Below, one piece after another: positions 1-9,951 of a DNA stretch of 64,000 nucleotides. The translations under genes and the position numbers were made by a program. Source of the stretch: Cytidiella melzeri (Eukaryota; Basidiomycota; Agaricomycetes; Polyporales; Irpicaceae); NCBI GenBank assembly GCA_022592445.1, contig JABYQR010000058.1:1-64000 (forward strand), written 5' to 3'. The notes under the pieces were generated by a model that ran no database searches, was not told where the DNA came from, and worked only from the letters and a program-made list of their open reading frames with translations. Every line of letters starts with the position of its first letter. The first letter of the stretch is position 1.

Positions 1-1
1 A

Positions 2-385
2 ATAACCGAAGTACTGGGACCAATCACCTATAAACTCCGACTACCATCGGACTGGAAGATCCACCCTGTGTTCCATGCCGGACTTCTCACCCTGTTTATA
101 GAAACACCGGAGTACGGACCAGCATACAACAAACCACCCCCAGAAATCATCAATGATGAAGAAGAATACAAAGTTGAGGCAATACTCCATAGTCGACATA
201 ACAGGCAAGGGAAACTCGAATACTTGGTAAAGTGGACTGGGTATGGAGACTCGGAGAACTCATGGACTCGACCTCAAGATATGGAGAACGCCACAGAAGC
301 TATAGCGGAGTTTCATAAGAAATACCCTAGTGCAGTATATAAGGACCGAGTTTCGCGGAAAACAAAGCAAAGAAATCAAGCATGA
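2..385 (+). CDS. Ty3/gypsy pol C-terminus with chromodomain (5' partial)
   Basis: The open frame enters from the left edge and ends at TGA 383-385. The first residues (ITEVLGPITYKLRLP, then HPVFHAGLL) are the typical C-terminal integrase segment of chromoviruses. A chromodomain follows at about residues 50-110 of the visible part, with the hallmark YLVKWTGY and a downstream NSW. In this family the chromodomain guides integration by binding modified histones. The stop overlaps an ATG (ATGA, 382-385) that opens a 61-codon frame, so a second product by reinitiation or frameshift is possible. This is transposon sequence, not a host gene. Confidence 0.9.
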   Translation: MTEVLGPITYKLRLPSDWKIHPVFHAGLLTLFIETPEYGPAYNKPPPEIINDEEEYKVEAILHSRHNRQGKLEYLVKWTGYGDSENSWTRPQDMENATEAIAEFHKKYPSAVYKDRVSRKTKQRNQA

Positions 386-569
386 GCACAGCCGCTGACA
401 TTACTGCCCTTGCTATCGCTGCATCTGATGCCCTCGTATTCTCCATCCTCATCATCTACTACCACGTCACCGTTGTTCTCCCCGACCAACAGAGAACACT
501 CGAACATAGTTCTCACTATATAAAGGATCGTTCCAACGCCGGCTCCCACATTCCAAGTTGGGACTAAAC

Positions 570-1302
570 ATGTTCTTTTACCTTGCCTTTTTCCTCGCCC
601 TGTTCTCCTTCCTTGTTCCTGCGTTCTTCCTTGGCTGGCAGGGCATTCCGGCCCAGCTGCCAATCTATTTCGCCTTCGCCATTGTTTTTTCTCTCCCCGT
701 CTTGGCCTTCCAATATACCCGAGTCACAACAGAGTTTTCTCGTGACACCATCATGTTGTTGGTGGAAAACCATGATCAGTTGGACCAGATCAATCGGGAT
801 CACGAGCAACATCATATAAACTCGTTCTGGGCCTCCCTTGACCCCCACCAACAGGACGCCCTAATCGAGTACCACTTCCAACGAACTGTCAATTGTCGGC
901 CAAAAAACTACACCCTTCCTATACCATCTGATTGATCCATCCTTTCCTATGTCTTTCCAAACCCCTTTTCTTTCATACCCCAACTTCTCTTTTGGCCACG
1001 GCAGTGCCTTCATTCATTTTCTTTACAACTATGCTTGCCTTTCCACTTTCAACAGTTCTCCTACCGCCAATGATGCACCTGGTAGTGCTGCACATTTCCC
1101 CAACCTTTTATTCTCGTCTATGGCAGTCATCATGGAGTTATTTCGACATGTCATGGAGGCGTATGAAGATGACAAGGTCTACACCATCCAGATCAACACA
1201 GGAGACTTCACACAAAATGAGACACTAACATACCCCCCGGACACAAAGGGACCGGGCACAAACACACCTGACCTCGCGAGAGGCGATTACATGTGTAAGT
1301 AG
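570..1302 (+). pseudogene. Extra retrotransposon ORF, 5' half, frameshifted
   Basis: Two adjoining open stretches lie downstream of pol. The first (570-935) has two strongly hydrophobic segments near its start (MFFYLAFFLALFSFLV and a second about 25 residues later) and then a charged His/Gln-rich part. The second (949-1302) is in another frame and ends shortly after a consensus splice donor, GTAAGT at 1297. I know no family for it. Its place between pol and LTR suggests the additional 3' ORF seen in some fungal gypsy elements. It is broken by frame changes, or read through splicing that I cannot prove. Confidence 0.45.
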
Positions 1303-3320
1303 GGGTTGAGGGTATGCGTGAATGTAGGTTGCGAGTGGGTCCAAGAGTCCTAGGCTGCACCTAGACTCGGGCGAGCGGTGATGCATTTGCAGGGCTCAGA
1401 GTGCGAGGCCAAAAGCGCTGTGGTTTGTTTGGGTAGCTGGGAAAAGTTCCGGGTAGAAAGGTGTAAAGTAAAACCAAGCAAGGCAATGCAATGCAAAGAG
1501 GCAATAGAACTTAAGTGTTGCAAAAGAAAGTGGTATAAAAGTGATAGAGCTAGGGGCAACGCAGTGGTGAAGAAAGGGGTGCAATTGGCATGCGATACAC
1601 AAGAGGGGGGAGAGGAAGTGGTGTGGTAAAGTGCGAGAGAAAGGACTGCGCTGGCTCATTGCAAGAGGATAACGCAAAACGCCATGGCAAACACAGTAGG
1701 AAACGCAATGGGATCACAGAATAAACGCAGTCTAAAACTCAGTAGCCTTGAGAAAGAGAAGGGGCGGCTGTAAAAGGGGGTCGCAGTGAAGGAGAACGCA
1801 GTAAGACTCAGTAGCCTTGAGAAGGAGAAGGGGCGGCTGTAAAAGGGGGTCGCAGTGAAGGAGAAACGCAGCGCAGTAAGTAACGCAGTGAAATAAACGC
1901 AGTAGGAACACAAAAAGGGGGTCGCAATGAAGGAGAAAGTGGCGCAGGGTGAGAGATACGCACTGCGGAGTTGCTCAAGAAGCAAGGGAAAAGTGGCAGG
2001 GGCAACTTTGAGGGGAAAACCGCGGGGGTGCCGTATTCTAAGCTAAGCAAAGTACAGACACAGCGTATATAAGTAAAAGGCAATAGGGGCTATAGCAAAT
2101 TGAAGCCATGCGAGAGCAAGGCAAGGAAAGGGGCATCGCGCGATGAAACGAGGGACAAACGCGAAACATGTTACAGGAGCGATGGGGCACTGCCTTTAGC
2201 CGCTCTGCAAAGAGAACAGGCTGCGGAATCCGAGGGAGTGGAAAAGGGGGCCAGGGGGTTCCAACAGCTATGAGCTTGAGTGCGAGGGACTACAAGGATG
2301 CAATATGCGGCAAGTGAAGCCATGCAATGCAAAGCCATGCGAACCAAAGCAGAGGGAATGCAACGCGAGGCGGCGCGAGGCAAAGCAAGGCGGCACGATG
2401 CAACGCGAGGCGGCACGAGGCAAAGCAAGGCGGCACGATGCGACGCGAGGCAATGCGAAGCGAGGCAATGCAAGGCAACGCGAGGCCAAGCAAAGTGGAG
2501 GAGAAGCGAGGCAATTGCGAGGCAGCGCGAGATAACGCGAGGCGAAGCAAGGCGGCGCGACGCGACGCGAAGCAACATGCAAGGCGAGGCAATGCGAGGC
2601 GGCGCGAGGCGAAACGAAGCGGAGGGAATGCAATGCAAGGCAACGCGAGGCAGCGCGAGATAACGCGAGGCGAAGCAAGGCGAAGCAAGGCGAAGCAAGG
2701 CGAAGCAAGGCGAAGCAAGGCGAAGCAAGGCGAAGCAAGGCGAAGCAAGGCGAAGCAAGGCGAAGCAAGGCGAAGCAAGGCGAAGCAAGGCGAAGCAAGG
2801 CGAAGCAAGGCGAAGCAAGGCGAAGCAAGGCGAAGCAAGGCGAAGCAAGGCGAAGCAAGGCGAAGCAAGGCGAAGCAAGGCGAAGCAAGGCGAAGCAAGG
2901 CGAAGCAAGGCGAAGCAAGGCGAAGCAAGGCGAAGCAAGGCGAAGCAAGGCGAAGCAAGGCGAAGCAAGGCGAAGCAAGGCGGCGCGACGCGACGCGAAG
3001 CAACATGCAAGGCAAGGCGGCGCGAGGCGAAGCGAAGCGGAGGGAATGCAATGCAATGCAAGGCGAGGCAACGCGAGATAATGCGACGTGACGCGAGGCA
3101 ACGCGAAGGGAATGCAAGGCGAGGGGACGCAAAGCGAAGGGAAGCAAAGCGACCCAATGCGAAGCAAGGCGAAATGAAGCGGTGCCAAGCAAAGCAAGGC
3201 GAAGCGATGCAATGGAAAGCAAAGCAAAGTGAGGCGACGCAATACCAGTCTTGCCAGAACCAAGGGCTGCTGCTAGTCCATGTGAATGTGCTCGCCTTTG
3301 GGCCTGTTGCACGTCCAGCC
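1303..3320 (+). repeat. GA-rich low-complexity tract inside the retroelement
   Basis: About 2 kb of purine-rich sequence built from short words such as GCGAGGC, GCAAGGC and AACGCAG. It contains a 69 bp unit present nearly twice (1737-1805 and 1806-1868) and a longer compound unit (about 2511-2650) repeated at 2647-3083. The long reading frames on its minus strand are by-products of the repeat. It separates the two halves of the extra retroelement ORF, either as an insertion or as a very large intron: donor-like GTAAGT at 1297, several AG sites near 3318. Confidence 0.75.
2671..2980 (+). repeat. Perfect tandem array: 31 copies of the 10-mer CGAAGCAAGG
   Basis: Counted directly: 310 bp made of 31 identical CGAAGCAAGG units without a single mismatch. 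The same flanks occur 140 bp upstream (about 2521-2580) with only one copy of the 10-mer between them, which looks like the unexpanded parent. The 10 bp period is not a multiple of 3, so all three frames cycle every 30 bp. There are no spacers, so this is not a CRISPR. Confidence 0.97.
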
Positions 3321-3386
3321 ATTTCCGGGCGTATCACCGTACGTATCGGAGTCCCAGATGTCGTAGGGCCTTCTGTCGAATGGCGC

Positions 3387-4177
3387 ATTTGCGGCTCGTC
3401 TGGGAGCACCCCGACCATGATGGCTTTATCGACCAATGGTTCGACATTCCTGACCCCATCAACCACGCTCGCACGTTTACACCCTCGCCAATTGTTGAAT
3501 ACACCACCATGCCCGGAGATCGACCTGACTGGGCCAATGCTACCATTCAGGGTATCACCCAGACGTTTCTCATGGTCTTCCATCGACAACTTCCTTCTGT
3601 CTTTGGCAACCGAGCAGATGAACTGGACTGTGAAGGGCCATGGCTACGGGCAGTACGAGATCGAGAATTTCTCCGTGCTAGGACTATCCCCACTGCACGT
3701 CTCCCTCTTGAGTTAGCTGCCACCGAACGAATGGTTCAACAGCTCGTCGCCTCACAGGACCAACGAGTACCGCGGTCTCGCTTCGATCTCATCTTATGGG
3801 AATGGTTGGCACGACTGGAGCAACTTCGAAGGGATTGGGATCTTCGTCTTCGCACTACAGTCATACGGCGCGAGGCAGCATCTATCAATGCCCGGGCCAA
3901 CACTCATCACTACCGAGTCCCGCGTCCTCCTCTCTCTCGATCCAGAACCGAGAATGAGCCGCAGGTCGAACGCCCTCGTCAAGGACGTCGTATGACTCCC
4001 CCTACTCCCACACCACCTCCAAGACCACCAGCTCCCACTCCTGCCAATGCTCCATTGACCAGACTGAGGACAGTGCCTGCCCTCGTTGAAGACAATGATA
4101 CCACACCGGAGTCTCCTCCCTCACCTCTGACTCCACTCAGTGACGACGATGCGACACTCGCAAACAACGAGTCTTAA
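3387..4177 (+). CDS. Extra retrotransposon ORF, 3' half (function unknown)
   Basis: A continuous frame ending at TAA 4175-4177, inside the polypurine tract just before the LTR. I start it at the first Met of the protein-like part (MAHLRLVWEH). The frame is open further upstream, but there it runs into repeat-derived sequence. The N-terminal part is rich in aromatic and charged residues (FIDQWFDIPDPINHARTF). The C-terminal third is rich in Pro, Arg and Thr (PPTPTPPPRPPAPTP) and acidic at the end. I recognise no domain. It is probably the second half of the element-specific protein whose first half lies at 570-1302. Confidence 0.5.
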
Positions 4178-4188
4178 AGGGGAGGTAA

Positions 4189-4900
4189 TGTTACGAACGG
4201 TCTTCACACCCTATTATTTTTCTTTACTTCTTCGACTATCTTGATAACTAGCTATCTTCTTTACCATTGCCTTGACAATCCAACTTGTCCTTCCTCCATC
4301 ATCCCCTAACCCAACTCGCCTCCGTTCAACACGGACTATTATGTCATCAGTTGTGTCCTTATGTCCATTCAAACCTCGGACTTAACTCCGATTGGTTACC
4401 ATTGCCTTGGTGCAACCCTCAGCCTTTCCATATCTCTGTTACCACTCCATCGGGTCCAACCCCGTCTATCCCCTGTTTCGGATCCAACTCCGTCTATCCC
4501 CTGTTTCGGGTTCAACCCCTTCTCTATTGATCTCTGCCTCATGTTTCATCTTTCTATTGTTCCTTGTTTCCACACCTTGTCGGTCTTTTCTCTTATTGGT
4601 TTTTCAGAGCAGTGGCTGTTCTCTGTGTATTGTTCTTCCTTTCTGTTTCTCCGACTCGCTACCACTACCTCGGACTGGTCCAAAAGTAGTTAGGTCAACA
4701 TGTATAAATAGTCACTAGACGTGGGGCTAGAACCTCAGTCTATCCACTTCATATCAATATTCCTTCTATCGAACCATCATCTGTCTGCCATTGTGCTTGA
4801 CAGCGACCGCGCGGCCTAGACCATCATCAGACCTTGAGTGTAGCTACACCAAGGGGGTCTGACCTGACAACTTGTCCCTTGACGATAGTCGGTCTTAACA
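4189..4900 (+). repeat. 3' long terminal repeat of the Ty3/gypsy element
   Basis: The 712 bp segment begins TGTTACGAACGG directly after the polypurine tract and ends GGTCTTAACA, giving TGTTA...TAACA termini. A TATA box (TATAAATA) at 4703-4710 would drive the element transcript when present in the 5' LTR. A near-duplicate CCGTCTATCCCCTGTTTCGG lies around 4470-4510. The matching 5' LTR is outside the window, so the boundaries rest on termini and tract position, not on a pairwise comparison. Confidence 0.85.
4703..4710 (+). promoter_or_regulatory. TATA box within the LTR
   Basis: TATAAATA about 190 bp before the LTR end. This is the usual kind of position for an LTR core promoter. Confidence 0.55.
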
Positions 4901-5790
4901 TCCAGCCTCGATCACACCTTGTTTTTTGTACCGGTAAAAGATGTATTATATAGAGTTTTCCTCAACCAATATATACATGTACTTTTTGTCATACTCGAGG
5001 GAGGGATGCAGGCTACCGAGTGTTACCGGTGTGTTTTCGGCCGTCTTGTGCACGCATATCTGACCATATCTGACAAGATCCCAAAGATCCCAGCGAGCGG
5101 TGAGCACAAAAACCTGGAATCTACCTCGCCTACACCACCGCTTCATGTCCATAAGCTTCAACTTATTGTCAGAGATGCGAGTGAGCTTGAGAGGGGAAAA
5201 TTCTGAATTGTCGTGACAAAAGGCGCAAGCAGAGTGACAAGGGGTTCAAACTCCGATTAGTGTAATATACATGGCGACCAATGACGCAGACTCGACTGTG
5301 CTTGTAAAATAATAGCCACTCTTTTGATTTGTATATAAATTCACTCCTTTGCTGTACATACTCGTATAATTTTCTAGCTACGTTCGTCTCTCACGCGATG
5401 TAAATGTAGCTTCGTCTACTTCGACTCAACCTCTTTACAAGGGCGCTTCGTGACAAGCCGAGCGGTGATTGAATTTGCGGTGTGACAATATCATCAATTT
5501 GTGACTCAAAACGGGTACGCTTTTGCAAAACCTGACTCTCGACGACGGCAACGTTCCGCTCGTCGTATTACACGATTTCTCATCCTCCAAACCTCCGGAG
5601 ATCATACATGAGATGGTCTTCTAGGAGATAAATAAAAAATCGTAATTTTTGGGCCAACACTCATGTGCCCACACTGTTTTCAATACGCTCGATGCAAATA
5701 AATTTGCAAAGCTGGTTCTACAACAGTATAGTTCCATAAACGCTCATGAGTCACATTGCATTGAGGTAACGTGTGACTGTGACGCGAATT
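4901..5790. other. Intergenic between retroelement and eIF2-gamma
   Basis: No gene supported. AT-rich, with short reading frames on both strands that show no codon or family signal. Confidence 0.6.
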
Positions 5791-5805
5791 ATGGATCAGG
5801 AATAA
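5791..5805 (+). promoter_or_regulatory. Candidate minimal uORF (Met-Asp-Gln-Glu-stop) upstream of eIF2-gamma
   Basis: ATGGATCAGGAATAA is a complete four-codon frame 57 nt before the chosen start of eIF2-gamma. No splice donor lies inside it. It matters only if transcription starts upstream of 5791, which the sequence cannot show. Confidence 0.35.
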
Positions 5806-5862
5806 TTGAAACTTGAAGCTTCGATAAAGACTCGACCTGCACTTTACGACGACCTTTACGCA

Positions 5863-7627
5863 ATGCCTGGCGACGAGACACGACAGAAAACACACGAGGG
5901 CTCTGATTCAGAGTCTGAAGACGAGGATGCCGTTGAAGCGGTGCCTAAAGTCGATATCGATCCCTCAACATTGACTCCTCTCTCGCCTGAGGTCATATCA
6001 AAACAGGTGTGTACTGCTTGCTAACGAAACTATGCTGGACTTACTGGTATGTTTTTGCGATGGAACAGGCTACAATCAACTTGGGTGAGAGAGTTTATAG
6101 TCAGGTACAGCTCGAACTTTGGCTAACGAACGCTTAAAGGTACGATTGGACATGTCGCACACGGAAAGTCGACTGTGGTGAAGGCAATATCAGGGGTGAC
6201 AACCGTTCGATTCAAGAACGAGCTGGTGAGGAACATCACGATTAAGCTTGGTTATGCCAACGCGAAGGTGCGTTGCAGACTTGTGCAGTCCACGGTTTGC
6301 GCTTCAAATCTAGTTAGATCTATAAATGTGAAAATGAAGCATGTCCTCGACCAGGTTGCTATCGTTCGTATCGATCGGACAAAGAAGACAATCCACCTTG
6401 CGAGAGGCCAGGATGTGGATCCAAGATGAAGCTCATCCGTCATGTCTCCTTCGTCGACTGTCCCGGACATGATATTCTCATGGCTACCATGTTGAACGGC
6501 GCAGCGGTCATGGACGCCGCATTGCTTCTCATTGCTGGTAACGAAACCTGCCCTCAACCTCAGACATCCGAGCACTTGGCCGCTGTGGAAATCATGAAGC
6601 TGGAGAACATCATCATTCTGCAAAACAAGGTGGATTTGATCAAGGAGGCGCAGGCGCTTGAACATCAAAAGAGCATATCTGCCTTTGTAAAGGGTGCGCG
6701 GCGATATAGCGAGTCCTATCAAAAGCTTAGCTAATCAATCGTCTACAGGAACCGTCGCCGAGTCGTCACCCATCGTGCCAATTTCCGCTCAGCTAAAATA
6801 CAATATCGACGCTGTGAACGAATACATCGTAAAACGCATCCCCATTCCCATCCGAGACTTCACTTCCGAACCGAAGCTGATTGTCATCCGTTCATTTGAT
6901 GTCAACAAACCCGGTGCGGAGGTTGACGAATTGAAGGGTGGTGTCGCTGGAGGCTCCATTCTGACTGGCACGTTGCGACTCGGCCAAGAAATTGAGATTC
7001 GTCCCGGAATCGTCAGCAAAGACGCGCAGGGCAAACACAAATGTCAGTCTATCTTCAGTAGGATTGTCTCGCTGCACGCAGAAAGCAACCAACTTCAATT
7101 TGCTGTCCCCGGTGGTCTCATTGGTGTCGGCACTCGAATTGACCCTACGCTCTGCCGTGCGGATCGTCTTGTCGGTCAAGTGCTTGGGGCGGTTGGGAAG
7201 CTACCAGATGTCTACTCAGGTTGGGCTTTTTTTGTAACTTGCTTGCTGCATATACTAACAGCGATGTTTCCAGAGATTGAAATCAGCTTGTTCCTACTCC
7301 GTCGACTTCTTGGAGTGAAGATGGAGGACAAGAAGCAGACGAAAGTCTCAAAACTCGTCAAGGGAGAACTCCTTTTAATCAACATCGGCTCCACGTCTAT
7401 CGGCGGGCGAGTGATCAGTACAAAGGCGGATCTCGCAAAGATCCAGCTTGCCACTCCCGCTTGCACGACCGTTGGCGAAAAGGTCGCTCTCTCGCGTCGT
7501 ATAGACACCCATTGGCGACTAGTCGGTATGTGGTGTATGTTGAACTGCTTGCTCAAATTTGACTGATCGTCGTCTGGATGTAGGCTGGGGCTCGATCCAG
7601 CGAGGTGTGCTAGTAGACATCGACTGA
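5863..7627 (+). CDS. GCD11: Translation initiation factor eIF2 subunit gamma
   Basis: GTPase subunit of eIF2, which carries initiator Met-tRNA to the 40S ribosome in the cytoplasm. Model: join(5863..6006, 6069..6084, 6140..6267, 6318..6693, 6749..7219, 7274..7525, 7584..7627), 476 aa. Visible features: P-loop GHVAHGKS (about 56-63), switch region [13 protein letters not shown], a four-Cys zinc knuckle (about C100, C105 or C110, C124, C129) specific to eIF2-gamma, DCPGH (143-147), QNKVD (near 200), then the two beta-barrel domains with [11 protein letters not shown] and [13 protein letters not shown] stretches. Exon 2 is only 16 nt. The first in-frame Met is at 5863. The N-terminus is short and acidic, as in other fungi. 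The gene converges on MDH, 351 bp away. Confidence 0.95.
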
Positions 7628-7978
7628 TTTTCTCCGTCGTGCGAGTTTCTCTTCATCTCCTACTAGTATGCAAATACTGTCGCAGATATCCATGTAGCTT
7701 TAGAGGCTTGTATCAATGTATTCAGTCTCACCTATCCCACATCCGTCATCGATTCATCTGCCAGTTACCAAGGCTGCGAGGACACCAAGGACTTGGAAGG
7801 CGTAAGTTGATACAGTGAATGTCAAGCTGCCCGATTCTAGGTTCACGTGGTACAGACAAACTGGTAGCGACCAGCTGAGGTGTTGGATCTATTTGCTTGT
7901 ACAACGCCTCTTGTTTAGGCTACATGGTTTCGAAATGTACAACAGTACAGAACATAGATGTACTTCTTTATTTTATGA
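7628..7978. other. Convergent 3' intergenic (eIF2-gamma / MDH)
   Basis: Tail-to-tail space holding both 3' ends. No gene seen. Confidence 0.6.
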
Positions 7979-9488
7979 TTACAGCTTGGACGAGCCGATG
8001 AAAGAGACACCCTGTGGGACAAGCGTGCATCAGTATATGTCACATCCGAGCAGACCGTGAACAAACCTTCTCGATGTTCGTCGCAAGCTCAGGGACAGCA
8101 GCCTCCACGAGCTTCTGCTCATAGTCAGTAAGTTTCCCGAGGGACTTGATGGATTGGACACCGTCAGTCTATTGCACAAAGGGCACATGAACATCCTGAG
8201 TTGTGAACAAAGTACAAAGAACTGTGAAACGTACCCCGAGCTCGACGGGAGCGGAGAAGAAGTCCAAGTCAGCGCCGATCTCCTTCTTCAGAGCATCACC
8301 ACCAGCGGGGTCGGCAGAAAGGCTGACGAACGTGGGGACAACGATGCCCTTCTCGCCTTTGACAGCCTTGATGACGGAGTTGGCAAACTCGGCACCAGCG
8401 TACGCCATAGAGAGCGTTGCAGAGCCGGCACCGTCCTTAGCCTTGACGACTTCATCACCACCGTACTGAATACGGTATGTGAGCTTCTCGAGCTCGCCCT
8501 GCTCTATGCTTGAGGGAAGAGGGGTGGAAGATTGAGAAAGAAGAGGGACGATCTGCCAGAGATGATATCAGTGAAGTGGAAGTAAATGGGGGCTATGGAA
8601 GACGTACAGTAACACCGCTGTGGCCGCCGACAACGGGGACAGTAATCGATGGAGCTTTGCTAAGATCGCCAATGATCTCTGCCACAAAGGTTGATGCGCG
8701 AACCACGTCGAGGGTAGTAACACCGAAGATTCTAGCGACAACGATACGTGAGCAAATTGTATCTCATCGATATACCTACAACTACCTCTTGGGGTCGAAG
8801 ACGTTGTGTTGCTTGAAGACTTCCGCGACAATGGGTACAGTGGAGTTGACAGGGTTGGAGATGATGAGGACGAAAGCTTTGGGAGCTGTCGTCGCAATTC
8901 CTGTGGCGAGGTCGCGAACAATACCTGCGTTGATCTGCAAACGGTCAGCATCTTGCGATGGAGATGAATATCAAGCATCTCACATACCTTGAACAAGTCA
9001 TCTCTTGAGATAGCCGATACTGCTGTCAGACATGTTCAGGCCATATTATATGCGACTAACCTGGTCATCTGTAACAGTATGAGATCTTCTTCAATCACTC
9101 AGTCACGAGCAGTACAACTCACTCCGGGCTTCCTGGGAATACCAGCGGGAATAACAACTATGTCTGCGCCCTCCAAGACCTTCTTCAGACCGTCATCTTT
9201 GGGAAGATATCCGATCACGTTCGCGGGGGTTGCGATGTGGGATAAATCCGCCGCTACTCCAGGGGTGTTGACGATATCATACAATCCCAGCTATTGAAGT
9301 TTTTAATGAGGATAATCCCTCATAATGTCAACGGACCTCACCTTTGTAACTAGTGGGTTCGCCTTGAGCAAAAGAGCCAAAGGCTGGCCGATACCACCTG
9401 CGATCGATGATCAGCGTCCATCGTCTCGAGCGACGACCGCAATAGCGGGGCACTTGCCTGATGCACCAAGAACAACTGCGTGAACCAT
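7979..9488 (-). CDS. Malate dehydrogenase with C-terminal SKL (peroxisomal type)
   Basis: Converts malate and oxaloacetate with NAD. Model: complement(join(7979..8011, 8067..8168, 8235..8552, 8608..8731, 8786..8934, 8988..9003, 9061..9068, 9123..9290, 9342..9397, 9458..9488)), 334 aa. The NAD-binding loop GASGGIG is at 8-14. Substrate Arg are in IPRKPG (R82) and MTRDD (R88), then D151, R154 (VTTLDVVRA) and catalytic H180 (GGHSG). The protein starts directly at the Rossmann fold with no mitochondrial presequence and ends SSKL, a type 1 peroxisomal signal, which suggests a glyoxylate-cycle or peroxisomal redox role. Two exons are tiny (16 and 8 nt) and the first intron is GC-AG. SKL is encoded by the separate last exon. 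Retention of the last intron would instead end the protein in ARM. Confidence 0.95.
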
Positions 9489-9951
9489 TATTACGAGTTG
9501 TGAAAGTTGTGGGAGATGGAAGTAAAGAGCAGAATGGGTCGGGATGGATCGCTAACTTGCGCTGTCTACAGTAAGTACCAAGTCGGAAGCGGGAGCCCAA
9601 TACACAGACCGGATCAACGGCGGTCCGATACTCACCATAGAACCTCCGTAAAGCCTGCTCATTTGAACGTGTTCGCAAAGCACATGAATATAGCAGTCGC
9701 GCGTGATATGACGCTAGGAAGGCCTTTGTAACATTTGCACAAACTTCCAGTGTAAGTTCTATCTCTTTGCCACCAATTCGACTTGCTTGAGGATAGTACG
9801 CACATAGTAGGTAATCGCAAAGTACTAGTTGACAGATGTGGCTTTGAATTTCCACTCAACACTGAACAGTCCTTCCAAACCAACTTCAAGATTCTTATCC
9901 AAGTAGCTGCTTGTCAATTGATCAGGCCTCCATTCTCCGATTTTCGCGTGA
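9489..9951. other. Intergenic upstream of MDH
   Basis: Holds the MDH promoter and the 3' end of the VIT-vWA gene. No gene seen. Confidence 0.55.

Larger units (their letters stand above)
1..4900 (+). mobile_element. Ty3/gypsy LTR retrotransposon, 3' portion (left end outside window)
   Basis: The window opens inside the pol C-terminus, which ends in a chromodomain, and the element closes with an LTR at 4189-4900. A polypurine tract (AAAGGGGAGG, 4176-4185) lies just before the LTR, as needed for plus-strand priming. The LTR starts TGTTA and ends TAACA, the usual inverted termini. Between pol and the LTR are 3.8 kb holding a broken extra ORF and a GA-rich repeat tract. Gag, protease, RT and most of integrase lie outside the window. 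If the usual 5 bp target duplication was made, its right copy would be TCCAG at 4901-4905. Confidence 0.9.

Noticed and set aside
2671..2980. CRISPR-like regular repeats
   Set aside because: Units are directly adjacent with no spacers, in a eukaryotic retroelement context.
2171..3589. 472-codon minus-strand frame and several overlapping frames of 250-340 codons
   Set aside because: They are translations of the GA-rich repeat and the 10-mer array (10-residue period LRLASPCFAL), with no other coding signal.
9328..9855. 175-codon minus-strand frame over the MDH start
   Set aside because: Shadow frame crossing MDH exons 1-2 and the promoter; the MDH reading frame is clearly the other one.
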